Below are positions 52,125 to 61,513 of a stretch of DNA of 64,000 bases, in pieces. The position numbers were made by a program, and so were the translations under genes. Each line of letters opens with the position of its first letter. Position 1 is the first letter of the stretch. The notes beneath the pieces are model-generated. The model was not told the origin of the DNA and searched no databases. It saw only the letters and a program-made list of their open reading frames with translations. This DNA is from Rhodococcus zopfii NBRC 100606 = JCM 9919 (GTDB lineage: Bacteria; Actinomycetota; Actinomycetes; Mycobacteriales; Mycobacteriaceae): NCBI RefSeq assembly GCF_001895025.1, contig NZ_BCXI01000010.1, forward strand, positions 124,001-188,000. Reading direction: 5' to 3'.

Positions 52125-52612
52125 CCGGGGCGCTCACCCTGATCTGGGCGCAGGCCCGCGGCGGTGTCATCGGACGGAACGGGACGATCCCGTGGCACAT
52201 CCCGGAGGACATGGCGTTCTTCAAGGACGTCACGATGGGGCTGCCCGTCGTCATGGGCCGGCTCACCTGGGATTCGCTTCCCGCGAAGTTCCGGCCCCTG
52301 CCGGGACGCCGCAACATCGTCGTCACCCGCAATCCCGACTGGACCGCCGACGGAGCCGAGGTCGCCGGCAGCATCGACGCTGCACTGCGCCTCGTCGACG
52401 GTGCCGACGCAGTCGTCATCGGCGGCGGCCAGATCTACGCGCAGGCCATGCCGCACGCGACGCGGCTGCTGGTCACCGAGGTCGATCTCGATATCGACGG
52501 TGACGCCGTCGCCCCCGGGATCGGGCCGGAGTGGACGATCGCCGAGCACAGTGAGTGGCAGCAGTCCCGCACCGGCATCCGGTTCCGCTGGGTCGGGTAC
52601 TCGCGAACCTGA
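52121..52612 (+). CDS. dfrA: Dihydrofolate reductase
   Basis: A 163-residue dihydrofolate reductase regenerating tetrahydrofolate from the dihydrofolate made by Thy[20 protein letters not shown], the substrate-binding Asp in [20 protein letters not shown] and [12 protein letters not shown] are conserved. The GTG at 52121 overlaps the thyA stop. Trimethoprim-type drugs act on this enzyme family. Confidence 0.96.
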   Translation: MTGALTLIWAQARGGVIGRNGTIPWHIPEDMAFFKDVTMGLPVVMGRLTWDSLPAKFRPLPGRRNIVVTRNPDWTADGAEVAGSIDAALRLVDGADAVVIGGGQIYAQAMPHATRLLVTEVDLDIDGDAVAPGIGPEWTIAEHSEWQQSRTGIRFRWVGYSRT

Positions 52613-52645
52613 GACCGTGCCCGCAGGGTGGGCCATACTGCGAAC

Positions 52646-52972
52646 ATGGACAAGCTCTCCCTCACCGCCATGGCCCGGCAGCAGCTCAAACTCGCGGCGG
52701 CATCGAGCAACGGACGCAGTTCGCAGACGGTGCTCGGCGGTCACACCAAGCACCTTCGGCAGACGGTGATCGCACTGCTCGCCGGACACGAACTCGGCGA
52801 GCACGACAGCCCCGGTGAGGCGACGCTCCAGGTCCTGACCGGTCAGCTGTCCCTGATCGCGGGGGACCAGTCGTGGAAGGGATCGGCCGGGGATTTCCTC
52901 GTGCTCCCGTCGACCCGGCACAGCGTGTCCGCTCTCGAGGACGTGGCGTTCCTGCTGACCGTCGCGAAGTGA
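52646..52972 (+). CDS. Cupin-domain protein
   Basis: A 108-residue single-domain cupin. The barrel includes HKLxxG-type elements: LLAGHELGEHDSPGEATLQVLTG and GDFLVLPSTRHSVSALEDV, the first and second cupin motifs with several metal-ligand histidines. The start is ATG 52646. It follows dfrA by 33 bp and may be cotranscribed. The function is unknown; a stress or sugar-related binding role is possible. Confidence 0.85.
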   Translation: MDKLSLTAMARQQLKLAAASSNGRSSQTVLGGHTKHLRQTVIALLAGHELGEHDSPGEATLQVLTGQLSLIAGDQSWKGSAGDFLVLPSTRHSVSALEDVAFLLTVAK

Positions 52973-52991
52973 CCCGCGACTGGGACACCGG

Positions 52992-54512
52992 CTACGGGGA
53001 CACCGGCGTGCGGTAGCCCGCGAAGCCCTCCCACGCCAGCCGGCGCTCCCGCCGCGGATCGTGTTCCACCCGGGTCGGCACGTCGAAGATCGTCGTTGCG
53101 CGGTCCCGTTCGTCGTACTGCGGCCACGACGGCAACGGTTCACCGTGGCGCGCGAAGTGCAACCACTGCCGCTGCACGGTGTCGCTGACCAGACGCAGCC
53201 CGCGGCGACCGCCGAGTGCCGTGTACGCCCGGCCCAGCGGCGTGTCCACCTGATCGAAGACCGAGAGCAGCTCCACCGCGTGCGTCGCATCGAATCCGGA
53301 CACGCGCAGCAGCCGGGGCGCGAAGTCGAAACGGTAGCTGTAGGTGGGAGCGAACCGCGAATGGGCCTGGGCGATCCGAACCGACGGATACCAGAAGGTG
53401 AGGTCGCCGCCGATGTCGACCGCCGCGCGTTCGGCCGGATAGCCCGGATAGGCCGCGACGATGCGGTCGCGGGCCGACTCGTCGGTGAGCGAGAACATCC
53501 GGTCGATGCGCTCCCAGTTGGTCGGTAGCGCATCGAGGAAACGCGGAAACAGCGCGCCCTCCCGGTCATTGGTGCCGATGATCAACGGAACACGGTGTGC
53601 GGCACCGGATTCGTACGCCTCGAGGGGGTGGACCGGCAGCAAGTCGCCGTCGACGACCGGGCCGAACAGGTGCAGACCGGGGGTTGCGCGCAGCGTGTCA
53701 CGGGACAGCCGGCTCCCGGCGCGGCCCAGTTCGGCGGGCGACGCGGCCTCGAGCGCGGCCGCCGCAGAATCGGCGTCGGCGCCGAGCAGTTCGACGAACC
53801 GCGCGGCCCACTCGGCGGCGCGCGGGCCGTCGACGACGAGATCCGGCGCGGGACTCTGCGCGATCGCCTGCGCGAACAGGCCACGGGCGGCGGGGGTCGC
53901 GAGCAGGGTGGTGACCGCGCTGCCGCCCGCGGACTCGCCGAAGACGGTGACGTTGCCGGGGTCGCCGCCGAACGCGGCGATGTTGCGTTGCACCCATTCG
54001 AGGGCGGCCACCTGGTCGCGCAACCCCAGGTTGGAGTCGAATCGCCGGGCGGGTGTCGAGAACACCGAGAAGTCGAGGTAGCCGAGGGCGCCGAGCCGGT
54101 AGTTGAGCGACACGTAGACCACGTCGCCGCGGCGCACCAGCGACTGTCCGCCGTAGACCGACAGCGCGCTCGTGCCGATCGTGTAGGCGCCGCCGTGCAC
54201 GAACACCATCACCGGACGCGGTGTGGCCGATCGGGCAGCGGGCGCGATGACGTTGAGGGTCAGGCAGTCCTCGCTGATCGCCAGGCGTTCCCGGCTTCCG
54301 GTGAAGGCGCCTTTCGGGGCCTGGCACGCCGCGTTGCCGAAACGGGTCGCGTCGAGTTCGCCGTCCCACGGCTGCACCGGCCGCGGCGCCCGCAGCCGCA
54401 GCGGGCCGACCGGCGGCTCCGCGTAGGGGATGCCCCGCCACGACAGGAGGTCGCCGACGCGGCTGCCTCGGACCGCGCCGTCGGCGAGTGTGACGAGGGT
54501 CTCGGACGTCAT
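52992..54512 (-). CDS. Type B carboxylesterase
   Basis: A 506-residue alpha/beta hydrolase of the carboxylesterase B family. MVFVHGGAYTIG is the oxyanion hole, VTVFGESAGGSAV the nucleophile elbow with the catalytic serine, EDCLTLNV the second signature, and FDATHAVELL near the C-terminus gives the His. No signal peptide is seen, so it is probably cytoplasmic. ATG 54512 is chosen; a GTG three codons upstream is in frame. Substrates are unknown esters. Confidence 0.92.
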   Translation of the reverse strand: MTSETLVTLADGAVRGSRVGDLLSWRGIPYAEPPVGPLRLRAPRPVQPWDGELDATRFGNAACQAPKGAFTGSRERLAISEDCLTLNVIAPAARSATPRPVMVFVHGGAYTIGTSALSVYGGQSLVRRGDVVYVSLNYRLGALGYLDFSVFSTPARRFDSNLGLRDQVAALEWVQRNIAAFGGDPGNVTVFGESAGGSAVTTLLATPAARGLFAQAIAQSPAPDLVVDGPRAAEWAARFVELLGADADSAAAALEAASPAELGRAGSRLSRDTLRATPGLHLFGPVVDGDLLPVHPLEAYESGAAHRVPLIIGTNDREGALFPRFLDALPTNWERIDRMFSLTDESARDRIVAAYPGYPAERAAVDIGGDLTFWYPSVRIAQAHSRFAPTYSYRFDFAPRLLRVSGFDATHAVELLSVFDQVDTPLGRAYTALGGRRGLRLVSDTVQRQWLHFARHGEPLPSWPQYDERDRATTIFDVPTRVEHDPRRERRLAWEGFAGYRTPVSP

Positions 54513-54569
54513 GGGCGTCACTGTACGTGATGTCCCGTCACAACTGCCGTCGTCTGCCCCGGGTACCGG

Positions 54570-55793
54570 TCACCAAGAGTGGGCGCGCAGGCCGCGGTCG
54601 GCGAGTTCGCCGTCGGCGTGACGGCGCAGCGTCTCTGCATCGGGGAACCGGTCGGCATCGAGTGCGACGAGCGCGAGCGTGTAGTGCCCGGCGAACGCGC
54701 ACAGATAGGCCGCCAGCCGTGTCGACGTGGTGGCTTGCGGGGCGGGTAGTCCCGGGTGCATCGCCCGCGCGGCGAAGCCGCCGGTGCGGTGCGGCCCGAG
54801 CGATGCCAGGCTGTCCGGAATCGCTCCGATGTTGGAACACAACACATCTCGTTCGCCGGCGCCCGCCGCGAGCCGGGCGGCCAGCCGGTCGGGAACGAGC
54901 TGCAGGATCTCGTCGGGGATCCCGTGCGGCGCGCCCTCGCGCGGTCGCCGGTAGGCCTCGCGCGCGGCGTCGCGGATCCGCGCGGGGGTGTCCGCCGGTC
55001 CGACGACGACCTCGGTGGTGGTCACTCCGTTCGCGGCGGTCCCGGAGCTGCGCGCGTCCACCGGCACCGCGACCCTCACCGGAGAGGGCACGCCCGCGCG
55101 GCGGGCGATGCCGGCGCCGATCGCGAGGAACAACGCATTGGGGGTTCCGCCGTCGGCCTCGGCCACCCGGTCCCACTGCGCGGCGTCGACGTCGAGCAGC
55201 GCGGTGACCGGCCGCGCCGCGGCCGTTCGCGGTGCCCGCGCGGTGCGGGAGGCGGGGGAGTAGCGCACCCCGCGCAGGCCGCGACCGACCCGGCGGATCA
55301 GGTGCAGGGCGTCGCGTATGTCGGAGGTGTGCTCGTCGCTCGGTGGTTCGGCGGTGCCGGCGAGTGCGGCGGTGACCGCGTCGATCAGGCCGCGGGCATC
55401 GGCCAGCACGTGTGAACACACGAGCGAGACGACGGTGCCGCCGCCCACGACAGGGGTGGCGGTCAGGGCCCAGCCCGGTCGCCGCTCCGGATCGACATCG
55501 ATCTCGGCCTGCTCGTCGGCCCACGGGAGAATGCCGTCCGCGGACAACGGGTCGGCGGGGTAGTGCAAGGGGTAACAGTCGAGGCTCGGTTCGAACCGCG
55601 GCCGGGCACCCGGGACGCGCGGGCGCACGACACGCCGACCGAGTGAACCGCTTGCGAGAGCATCGTGCAGGGACATCAACAGCGGCAGGTCGACAGTGTC
55701 GTCGCTGCGCCACAGCCCCTGCATGACCACCGGCAGTCCGAGTCCTCGGTGCCGGTGCAGGAAGATCTCGTCCACCACGCTCAGCCGGTTCAC
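54570..55793 (-). CDS. Condensation-fold acyltransferase-like protein
   Basis: A 407-residue protein with the two-lobed CoA-dependent acyltransferase/condensation fold. CSHVLADARGLIDAV near residue 155 carries the HxxxDxxG active-site motif, and VAVPVDARSSGTAANGV near residue 265 resembles the second lobe of wax ester synthases and PapA proteins. The start MNRLSVVDEIFLHRHRG at GTG 55793 resembles their opening (NRLS-x-D), and is preferred to a TTG at 55844. It may join an acyl group to a lipid or secondary metabolite. It is divergent from the TetR-AidB operon. Confidence 0.75.
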   Translation of the reverse strand: MNRLSVVDEIFLHRHRGLGLPVVMQGLWRSDDTVDLPLLMSLHDALASGSLGRRVVRPRVPGARPRFEPSLDCYPLHYPADPLSADGILPWADEQAEIDVDPERRPGWALTATPVVGGGTVVSLVCSHVLADARGLIDAVTAALAGTAEPPSDEHTSDIRDALHLIRRVGRGLRGVRYSPASRTARAPRTAAARPVTALLDVDAAQWDRVAEADGGTPNALFLAIGAGIARRAGVPSPVRVAVPVDARSSGTAANGVTTTEVVVGPADTPARIRDAAREAYRRPREGAPHGIPDEILQLVPDRLAARLAAGAGERDVLCSNIGAIPDSLASLGPHRTGGFAARAMHPGLPAPQATTSTRLAAYLCAFAGHYTLALVALDADRFPDAETLRRHADGELADRGLRAHSW

Positions 55794-55829
55794 GCCCTCG
55801 ACCGTAGCGCCGACCGTTGACCGAAGAGA

Positions 55830-55843
55830 TGAACTGAGGTTCA
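55830..55843. promoter_or_regulatory. Candidate TetR operator
   Basis: TGAAC-TGAG-GTTCA is a 5-bp perfect inverted repeat, 9 bp upstream of the TetR start and in the divergent promoter region. It probably lets the TetR protein control its own operon and perhaps the divergent gene. Confidence 0.55.
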
Positions 55844-55851
55844 ATTCTTGC

Positions 55852-56451
55852 GTGGCCTACCGCCGGACCGCTGCCGTCGAGCAGCGACTCGAAGACCGAC
55901 GCGCCGCGATCGCCGCCGCCGCGATCGCGCTGCTGTCCGATCACGGCTACCGGGCGCTGTCCATCGCTGCCGTCGCCGAACACGCCGGGGTCGCCACCGG
56001 CACCGTCTACCGCCACTACACCGACAAGTCCGAACTGATGGTCCGGATCTTCCGCGACCTGTGCGCCCGCGAGGTCGAAGCCGTCACCGTCGCATCCGCC
56101 GCGGCCGGGTCCGCGACCGGCAAGGTCGCCGCGCTCGTCGAGACCTTCGCCCAGCGGGCGCTGCGCAACCCCCGGCTCGCCTACACGTTGCTCGCCGAAC
56201 CGGTGGACGCGGCGCTCGATGCGGAACGGCTCGTGCTGCGCCGCGCGTTCGCGGCCGCGTTCGCCGACGCGATCGGGCACGGCATCACCACCGGCGAGTT
56301 CCCCGACCAGGACGCAGGCCTGGCCGCTGCCGCCCTCGTCGGCGCGGTCGGTGAAGTGCTCACCGACCCCCTGCACACCGGGACCGCCACCGTCGGCACC
56401 GTCCCCGACCTCGTCACATTCGCCCTCCGAGCCCTGGGAGCCCCACGATGA
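55852..56451 (+). CDS. TetR-family transcriptional regulator
   Basis: A 199-residue TetR regulator. The N-terminal helix-turn-helix reads AAAIALLSDHGYRALSIAAVAEHAGVATGTVYRHYTDK, and the C-terminal helical region (about 60-199) would bind a ligand such as an acyl-CoA. GTG 55852 lies 9 bp after the candidate operator. Its stop overlaps the AidB-like gene by ATGA, so the regulator and the enzyme are made together, and repression by the enzyme's substrate or product is likely. Confidence 0.9.
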   Translation: MAYRRTAAVEQRLEDRRAAIAAAAIALLSDHGYRALSIAAVAEHAGVATGTVYRHYTDKSELMVRIFRDLCAREVEAVTVASAAAGSATGKVAALVETFAQRALRNPRLAYTLLAEPVDAALDAERLVLRRAFAAAFADAIGHGITTGEFPDQDAGLAAAALVGAVGEVLTDPLHTGTATVGTVPDLVTFALRALGAPR

Positions 56452-58076
56452 CCCCGACCTTCCCGCCCACCCACGAGGTGTTCAACCAGGTCCCCGACCT
56501 CGTGCCCTACGATGCCGCCGACGACGCGGCGCTGCTCGAGGGACTGCGCCGCGAAGGCGCCGCCTGGGCCGAGGACGAGGTGCGCGCGCTCGGGGTGCTC
56601 GCCGGTGGCGTCCGCGCCCAGGACTGGGGTCGTCTCGCCAACGAGTACCCACCCGTCCTGCACACCCACGACCGGTACGGCAACCGCGTCGACGAGGTCG
56701 AGTTCCATCCGCACTGGCACGACCTGATGACCGTCGCCGTCGAACACGGACTGCACGGAGCGCCCTGGCGCGACCCGCGCCCGGGCGCGCACGTCGCCCG
56801 CGCCGCGAAGTTCTACACGTGGGGACAGGCCGACGCCGGGCACATGTGCCCTATCTCGATGACCTACGCGGCGATCCCCGCGCTGCGGCACAACCCCGAA
56901 CTCGCCGACCGCTACGAACCGCTGCTCGCCGCACCACACTACGACTTCGGTCTGCGCGAACCGAGTTCCAAGCGGGGACTGATCGCGGGCATGTCGATGA
57001 CGGAGAAGCAGGGCGGCTCCGACGTGCGCGCCAACACCACCACCGCGACCGAGAACGCCGACGGCAGCTACACGATCGTCGGCCACAAGTGGTTCACGTC
57101 GGCGCCGATGTCGGACCTGTTCCTGACCCTCGCACAGACCGAACACGGGCCGAGCTGCTTCCTGCTGCCGCGCGTGCTGCCGGACGGCACCCGCAACCGC
57201 ATCCACATCCAGCGGCTCAAGGACAAGCTCGGCAACAAGTCCAACGCGTCGTCGGAGATCGAATACCAGGGGGCGACCGGCTGGCTCGTCGGACCCGAGG
57301 GTCGCGGTGTCGCGACCATCATCGAGATGGTCAACATGACCCGGCTCGACTGCGTCATCGGATCCTCGACGGGCATCCGGATGGCCACGCTGCGCGCGGT
57401 ACATCATGCCCGGCACCGAAAGGCGTTCGGCGCGTTGCTGATCGACCAGCCACTCATGCGCAACGTGCTCGCCGACCTCGTCGTCGAATCGGAGGCGGCC
57501 ACCACGATGATGATGCGACTGGCCGGTGCCACCGACCGTGCCACCGGCGACCCGCAGGAAGCGGCGCTGCGGCGCATCGCGCTCGCCGTCACCAAGTACT
57601 GGGTGTGCAAGCGGGCACCCGTGCACGCCGCCGAAGCCCTCGAATGTCTCGGCGGCAACGGCTACGCGGAGGAATCGGGCATGCCCCGGCTGTTCCGGGA
57701 GTCGCCGCTCATGTCGATCTGGGAGGGTTCCGGCAACGTCGCCGCGCTCGACGCGCTGCGCGCCATGATCAAGCAACCCGACACCGTCGAGGCGTTCTTC
57801 GCCGAGGCCCGGCTCGCCGAGGGCGCCGACCGCCGGCTCGACGACGCGATCTCCCGTGTCGGCAAGGAACTCACCGACCTCGAGAACGTCGAGTACCGGG
57901 CCCGCCGGGTCGTCGAACTCATGGCGCTGGTCCTGCAGGGTGCGCAACTGGTGCGGCACGGGCATCCGGCCGTCGCCGACGCGTTCTGTGCGAGCCGCCT
58001 CGACCGCGACTGGGGGATCGCGCTGGGTACCCTGCCGACCGGTATCGACACCGCGGGGATTCTGTCCAGGCTCTGA
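56448..58076 (+). CDS. AidB-like acyl-CoA dehydrogenase
   Basis: A 542-residue flavoprotein of the acyl-CoA dehydrogenase superfamily in the AidB branch. IAGMSMTEKQGGSDVRANTT is the AidB signature and the FAD site. RMATLRAVHHARHRKAFG and LECLGGNGYAEESGMPRLFRE are conserved later blocks, and the C-terminal extension beyond residue 440 is typical of AidB, which binds DNA in E. coli and protects against alkylation. It may instead oxidise a branched acyl-CoA. It overlaps the TetR gene by four bases. Confidence 0.92.
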   Translation: MTPTFPPTHEVFNQVPDLVPYDAADDAALLEGLRREGAAWAEDEVRALGVLAGGVRAQDWGRLANEYPPVLHTHDRYGNRVDEVEFHPHWHDLMTVAVEHGLHGAPWRDPRPGAHVARAAKFYTWGQADAGHMCPISMTYAAIPALRHNPELADRYEPLLAAPHYDFGLREPSSKRGLIAGMSMTEKQGGSDVRANTTTATENADGSYTIVGHKWFTSAPMSDLFLTLAQTEHGPSCFLLPRVLPDGTRNRIHIQRLKDKLGNKSNASSEIEYQGATGWLVGPEGRGVATIIEMVNMTRLDCVIGSSTGIRMATLRAVHHARHRKAFGALLIDQPLMRNVLADLVVESEAATTMMMRLAGATDRATGDPQEAALRRIALAVTKYWVCKRAPVHAAEALECLGGNGYAEESGMPRLFRESPLMSIWEGSGNVAALDALRAMIKQPDTVEAFFAEARLAEGADRRLDDAISRVGKELTDLENVEYRARRVVELMALVLQGAQLVRHGHPAVADAFCASRLDRDWGIALGTLPTGIDTAGILSRL

Positions 58077-58133
58077 TCGAGCGCATACTGGAACACATCG
58101 TCACCGGATCGTCGAACGTGCGTGGAGCCCGTC

Positions 58134-58925
58134 ATGATCAGATTCAGCAGATGGCGGGGGTGGGGAGAGCGTGTCACGCTCGCCGTGACCGAATACGAGG
58201 CGCTGCGCGACGCCGAGCGGATCGTGCGGGAGATCGTCGTCGAGTCCGAAGCGGTCTGCAACCCGCAGCGGGGCGACGCGGAGATCCACGCCGTCAACCT
58301 CGCCCAGGGCGTCCCGGTGCAGGTCAGCCCTCGGCTGTCGGTGCTGCTGCGTGCGGCTTTGTGGGCAGCCCGGATGACCGACGGTGTCGTCGATCCGCTG
58401 TCTGCGGACGACGCCGGCCTCGACGAGACCGCTGTGCCGCCGATCCATCCGATGCCCACCTACCTCGACGTGCAGCTCGACGGCGAGACCGTCCTCGCCC
58501 CGTGGGGTGTGAGCCTGGACATCAGCGAGACGGCGAAGGCCGACACGGTCGACCGGGCCGCCGCCGAGGTGTTCCGCAACCTCGAGTGCGGCGTCCTGGT
58601 GCGGATGGGCGAGACGATGGCCACCGCCGGTCCCTGCCCGGCCGGGGGCTGGCAGATCGATCTGCCCGGGGGCGGCGTCGTCGAGCTTCCGCCCGGGGCG
58701 GCCATGTCGACGCGTACCGCGGGTGATGCCCCGGCGTCTCTGTGGAACGAGGTCACCGTCATCGCCGCGGACGCGGTGTGGGCGGACGCGGCCTGCGCGG
58801 TCTCTCTGCGCCGCGGGATCGGGGCGATGCGCTGGCTCGAGCAGTACGGCCTGGCCGCCCGCCTGATCGACGAGAACGGCCACGTCCACACCACCACCGC
58901 GTGGACGGATCCCCGCGCGGCCTGA
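58134..58925 (+). CDS. ApbE-like protein (possible FAD:protein FMN transferase)
   Basis: A 263-residue protein of the ApbE family. SEAVCNPQRGDAEIHAVN near residue 40, AALWAARMTDGVVDPLSA near 80 and LDISETAKADTVDRAAAEV near 130 match the family. Some glycine-rich loops of full ApbE proteins are reduced, so activity is uncertain. Active members attach FMN covalently to Thr or Ser of a partner protein. ATG 58134 is chosen over a GTG four codons earlier. No obvious flavinylation target lies nearby. Confidence 0.72.
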   Translation: MIRFSRWRGWGERVTLAVTEYEALRDAERIVREIVVESEAVCNPQRGDAEIHAVNLAQGVPVQVSPRLSVLLRAALWAARMTDGVVDPLSADDAGLDETAVPPIHPMPTYLDVQLDGETVLAPWGVSLDISETAKADTVDRAAAEVFRNLECGVLVRMGETMATAGPCPAGGWQIDLPGGGVVELPPGAAMSTRTAGDAPASLWNEVTVIAADAVWADAACAVSLRRGIGAMRWLEQYGLAARLIDENGHVHTTTAWTDPRAA

Positions 58926-59089
58926 CGGTCGCCGCCGCGTGAACGCGGGATGAGGCGGACACGATAGTTGTGCCGGGACAGGCGCAGCACACGACCTCGG
59001 CCCTGCCGAAATCGAGGGCGGCGACCCGGGCGAGGAGCTATTCGCTCTGGTGTCAACCGAGACACCGCAGATTGCATCGGACGTGGTGT
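58926..59089. other. Convergent intergenic spacer
   Basis: 164 bp between the ApbE-like gene and ktrA. A small hairpin (GGTGTC at 59049-59054 and GACACC at 59061-59066, 6-nt loop) may help end transcription. No gene is visible. Confidence 0.4.
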
Positions 59090-59755
59090 TCAGGTCAGTT
59101 CGGCGAAGCGTTCGGTGTCGCGGACCTGACCGGAGACGATGATGGTGTCACCCGGTGCGACGATCGTGTCGGCGGTGGCATACGTGAATCCTTCGCCGGG
59201 GCGTTTGATCGCCACCACCGTGACCCCGAACCGACTACGAATGGTGGTACGTGCCAAGGGTTGGCCGAGGATGAATGCCGGCGGGGTGGTCTTGACCATG
59301 GCGAAACCGTCCTCGAACTCGATGTAGTCCATCATCCGGCCCCGGACCAGATGCGCGACGCGTTTGCCCATGTCGTGCTCGGGCCGCACCACATGATGCA
59401 CCCCGATCTGCGTGAGGATCTTCGCATGCGCATTGCTGATCGCCTTGGCCCACACGTTCGGTACCGCCATGTTGATCAGCGCCGAGGCTGTCAGCAGGCT
59501 CGCCTCGAGGTCCGAGCCGATACCTACGACCGCCCGGCCGTATTCGTGCACCGACAGCTGTCGCAGTGACTCCTCGTCGGTGGTGTCGGCGACGGCAGCG
59601 TGGGTGAGTCGGTTCGACACCTTGTCGATCACCGATTCGCTCGCGTCGATACCGAGCACCTCGGTGCCCTGAGCCATCAACTCGAGAGCCAACGACTTGC
59701 CGAATCGGCCCAGGCCGAGCACGACAACCACGTCGGCAGCGGGTTTTCTAGCCAA
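59090..59755 (-). CDS. ktrA: Ktr potassium uptake regulatory subunit (RCK)
   Basis: A 221-residue cytosolic RCK protein. The Rossmann domain (about 8-140) has the nucleotide-binding GLGRFGKSLALEL and VLGIDASESVID. The C-terminal RCK_C domain (about 140-221) has IVAPGDTIIVSGQ. It binds ATP/ADP and gates the KtrB pore. It overlaps the ktrB stop by eight bases, so the two are coupled, with the pore subunit translated first. Confidence 0.93.
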   Translation of the reverse strand: MARKPAADVVVVLGLGRFGKSLALELMAQGTEVLGIDASESVIDKVSNRLTHAAVADTTDEESLRQLSVHEYGRAVVGIGSDLEASLLTASALINMAVPNVWAKAISNAHAKILTQIGVHHVVRPEHDMGKRVAHLVRGRMMDYIEFEDGFAMVKTTPPAFILGQPLARTTIRSRFGVTVVAIKRPGEGFTYATADTIVAPGDTIIVSGQVRDTERFAELT

Positions 59756-61046
59756 TGAAGGGCCTTTCTACGGGACGTTCGTAGCGACGATTGTTCTCTC
59801 GTGCCGCCAACGCGCTGACCAGGGTGATCGGACCGATCCGGCCCAGATACATCAAGACGACGAGGAGCAGCTGCCCCCAGGCGGGCAGTTGCGCGGTGAT
59901 CCCGGTGGACAGTCCCACCGTGGCGAACGCGGAGATCACCTCGAACAGCAGCGCATTGAGGTCGAATCCGGTGCCGGCGAGTAGCGCCAGGGTCGGGATC
60001 ACCACCAACGCGACCCCGATCAACGCGACCGACAGGGCTTGACGTTGCACTCGGGGGTCGATGCGCCGGTCGAAGATCGTCACCGATTTCTCTCCGCGTA
60101 CCTCGGCAGCGATGACGAACAGCAGCACCGCGAAGGTGGTGACCTTGATGCCGCCGGCAGTGCCGCCGCTCCCGCCGCCGATGAACATCAACACATCGGT
60201 GACGAGCAGACTCGCCTCGTCCATCTGGGCGTAATCGACACTGTTGAACCCGGCCGTTCGCGGCATGACGCCCTGGAATGTGGCGATCAGCAGTTTCGCC
60301 CCGAGCGCGTGGCCGCTCAATGTGTGGCGCCACTCGAGTGCCAGCACCAGCAGTGGGCCGAGCACCAGCAACACAGCGGTCACCGTCACCGTCATCCGGG
60401 TGTGCAGCGACCACCGGCGGCTGCGGCCGCGCAGATGCCGGCCGACCTCGAACAACACCGGAAAGCCGATGCCGCCGAGAACCACCGCGACCAGCAGTGG
60501 CACGCAAATCCACGGATCGTCGGCGAACCCGATGATGTTGTCGCTGTAGAGCGCGAAACCGGCGTTGTTGAACGCCGAGACCGCATGGAAGACTCCCAGC
60601 CACACCGCCCGTGGCAAGGGTTCGTCGTATCCGATCGCGAACCGTGCGGCCAACACTGTCGCCACGACGGTTTCGATGAGCACGCTGGTGCGTACCACCC
60701 CCACGATGACGGCGCGGACATCCCCGAGACCGGAGGTGCGGACCTCCGCAGCGGCGTTGAGTCGGGCCCGCAACCCGATGCGGTTGGCGAGTACCAAGCC
60801 GATCAACGATGCCATCGTCATGATGCCGAACCCGCCGATCTGGATCAGCGCGACGATCGCCCCTTGCCCGTATCCGGACCAGTAGGTGGCAGTGTCCACG
60901 ACGATCAGCCCGGTCAGGCACACCGCGGACGTCGCGGTGAACAACGCCGGCAACGTTCCCGCGCCGACCCCGGACTGCGTCGCGATCGGCAGCAGCAACA
61001 GCGCGGTCCCCGCCAGCAGTGCGACAGCGAAACTCGATGCCACCAC
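59748..61046 (-). CDS. ktrB: Ktr potassium uptake pore subunit (TrkH family)
   Basis: A 432-residue protein with about ten helices in four membrane-pore-membrane repeats, importing K+ with Na+. TATSAVCLTGLIVVDT, SAFNNAGFALYSDN, MPRTAGFNSVDYAQ and SAFATVGLSTGIT are the four pore loops with their glycines. GTG 61046 is the only start in this frame; it is preceded by a stop. A different frame upstream reads STRTNAWPKPLRQL and QVMRSPG from GTG 61122 and would join this protein in register if one base in the run CCCGGGCCCGGG were removed, so the true N-terminus may be about 25 residues longer. Confidence 0.88.
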   Translation of the reverse strand: MVASSFAVALLAGTALLLLPIATQSGVGAGTLPALFTATSAVCLTGLIVVDTATYWSGYGQGAIVALIQIGGFGIMTMASLIGLVLANRIGLRARLNAAAEVRTSGLGDVRAVIVGVVRTSVLIETVVATVLAARFAIGYDEPLPRAVWLGVFHAVSAFNNAGFALYSDNIIGFADDPWICVPLLVAVVLGGIGFPVLFEVGRHLRGRSRRWSLHTRMTVTVTAVLLVLGPLLVLALEWRHTLSGHALGAKLLIATFQGVMPRTAGFNSVDYAQMDEASLLVTDVLMFIGGGSGGTAGGIKVTTFAVLLFVIAAEVRGEKSVTIFDRRIDPRVQRQALSVALIGVALVVIPTLALLAGTGFDLNALLFEVISAFATVGLSTGITAQLPAWGQLLLVVLMYLGRIGPITLVSALAARENNRRYERPVERPFIG

Positions 61047-61136
61047 CCGGGCCCGGGCTGCGCATCACCTGCGTGCCGAGTTGCCGCAGTGGCTTGGGCC
61101 ACGCGTTCGTGCGGGTACTCACGTCGTCGCACACTA

Positions 61137-61456
61137 GACCCGTACCCGCACCCCGTGTCCCCGCGCCCACCTCCTGACGAGGCACAGATCGAATCTTTCG
61201 GGCACCCCTCGGCTCTGCCGGGATCAAGACCCTGTGCGGGATACGCCCTCAGGTCGGAGATCAGTCCCTGTCGCGGGCGTTCGGATCCGGCCGAATGCAT
61301 CCCACCGCCATCCGGTCGGTCTGCAATATCCCCGGTCGTGCAGCCACTCGGGCCGCTGTCGATGTACCTGCGCACGCGTACAGGTGACGTTGACCGGCGG
61401 CGCGATACCCGGCGTCGAATTCGCCCACCGATTCGGAATCCGCTCCTCCTGCGCGT
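61137..61456. other. Intergenic stretch between ktrB and the IS element
   Basis: About 320 bp without a recognisable gene. It must hold the ktrBA promoter, but no clear -10/-35 or RNA structure was found. Short open frames here look random. Confidence 0.45.
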
Positions 61457-61497
61457 TGGTTGCCAGGATGGTCGTGAGACACCCGGCAACCAACGCG
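61452..61497. repeat. 13-bp perfect hairpin at the IS left end
   Basis: CGCGTTGGTTGCC at 61452-61464 and its exact complement at 61485-61497, with a 20-nt loop, overlap the proposed left terminal repeat and end 16 bp before the orfA start. In a transcript entering from outside, this stem could hide the orfA ribosome-binding region, a known way to limit transposase synthesis. Confidence 0.65.
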
Positions 61498-61513
61498 GGG
61501 AACGGACACAGAG

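Noticed and set aside
54538-56376. Very long minus-strand frame across the condensation-fold and TetR genes
   Set aside because: Arginine-rich shadow translation of two supported genes.
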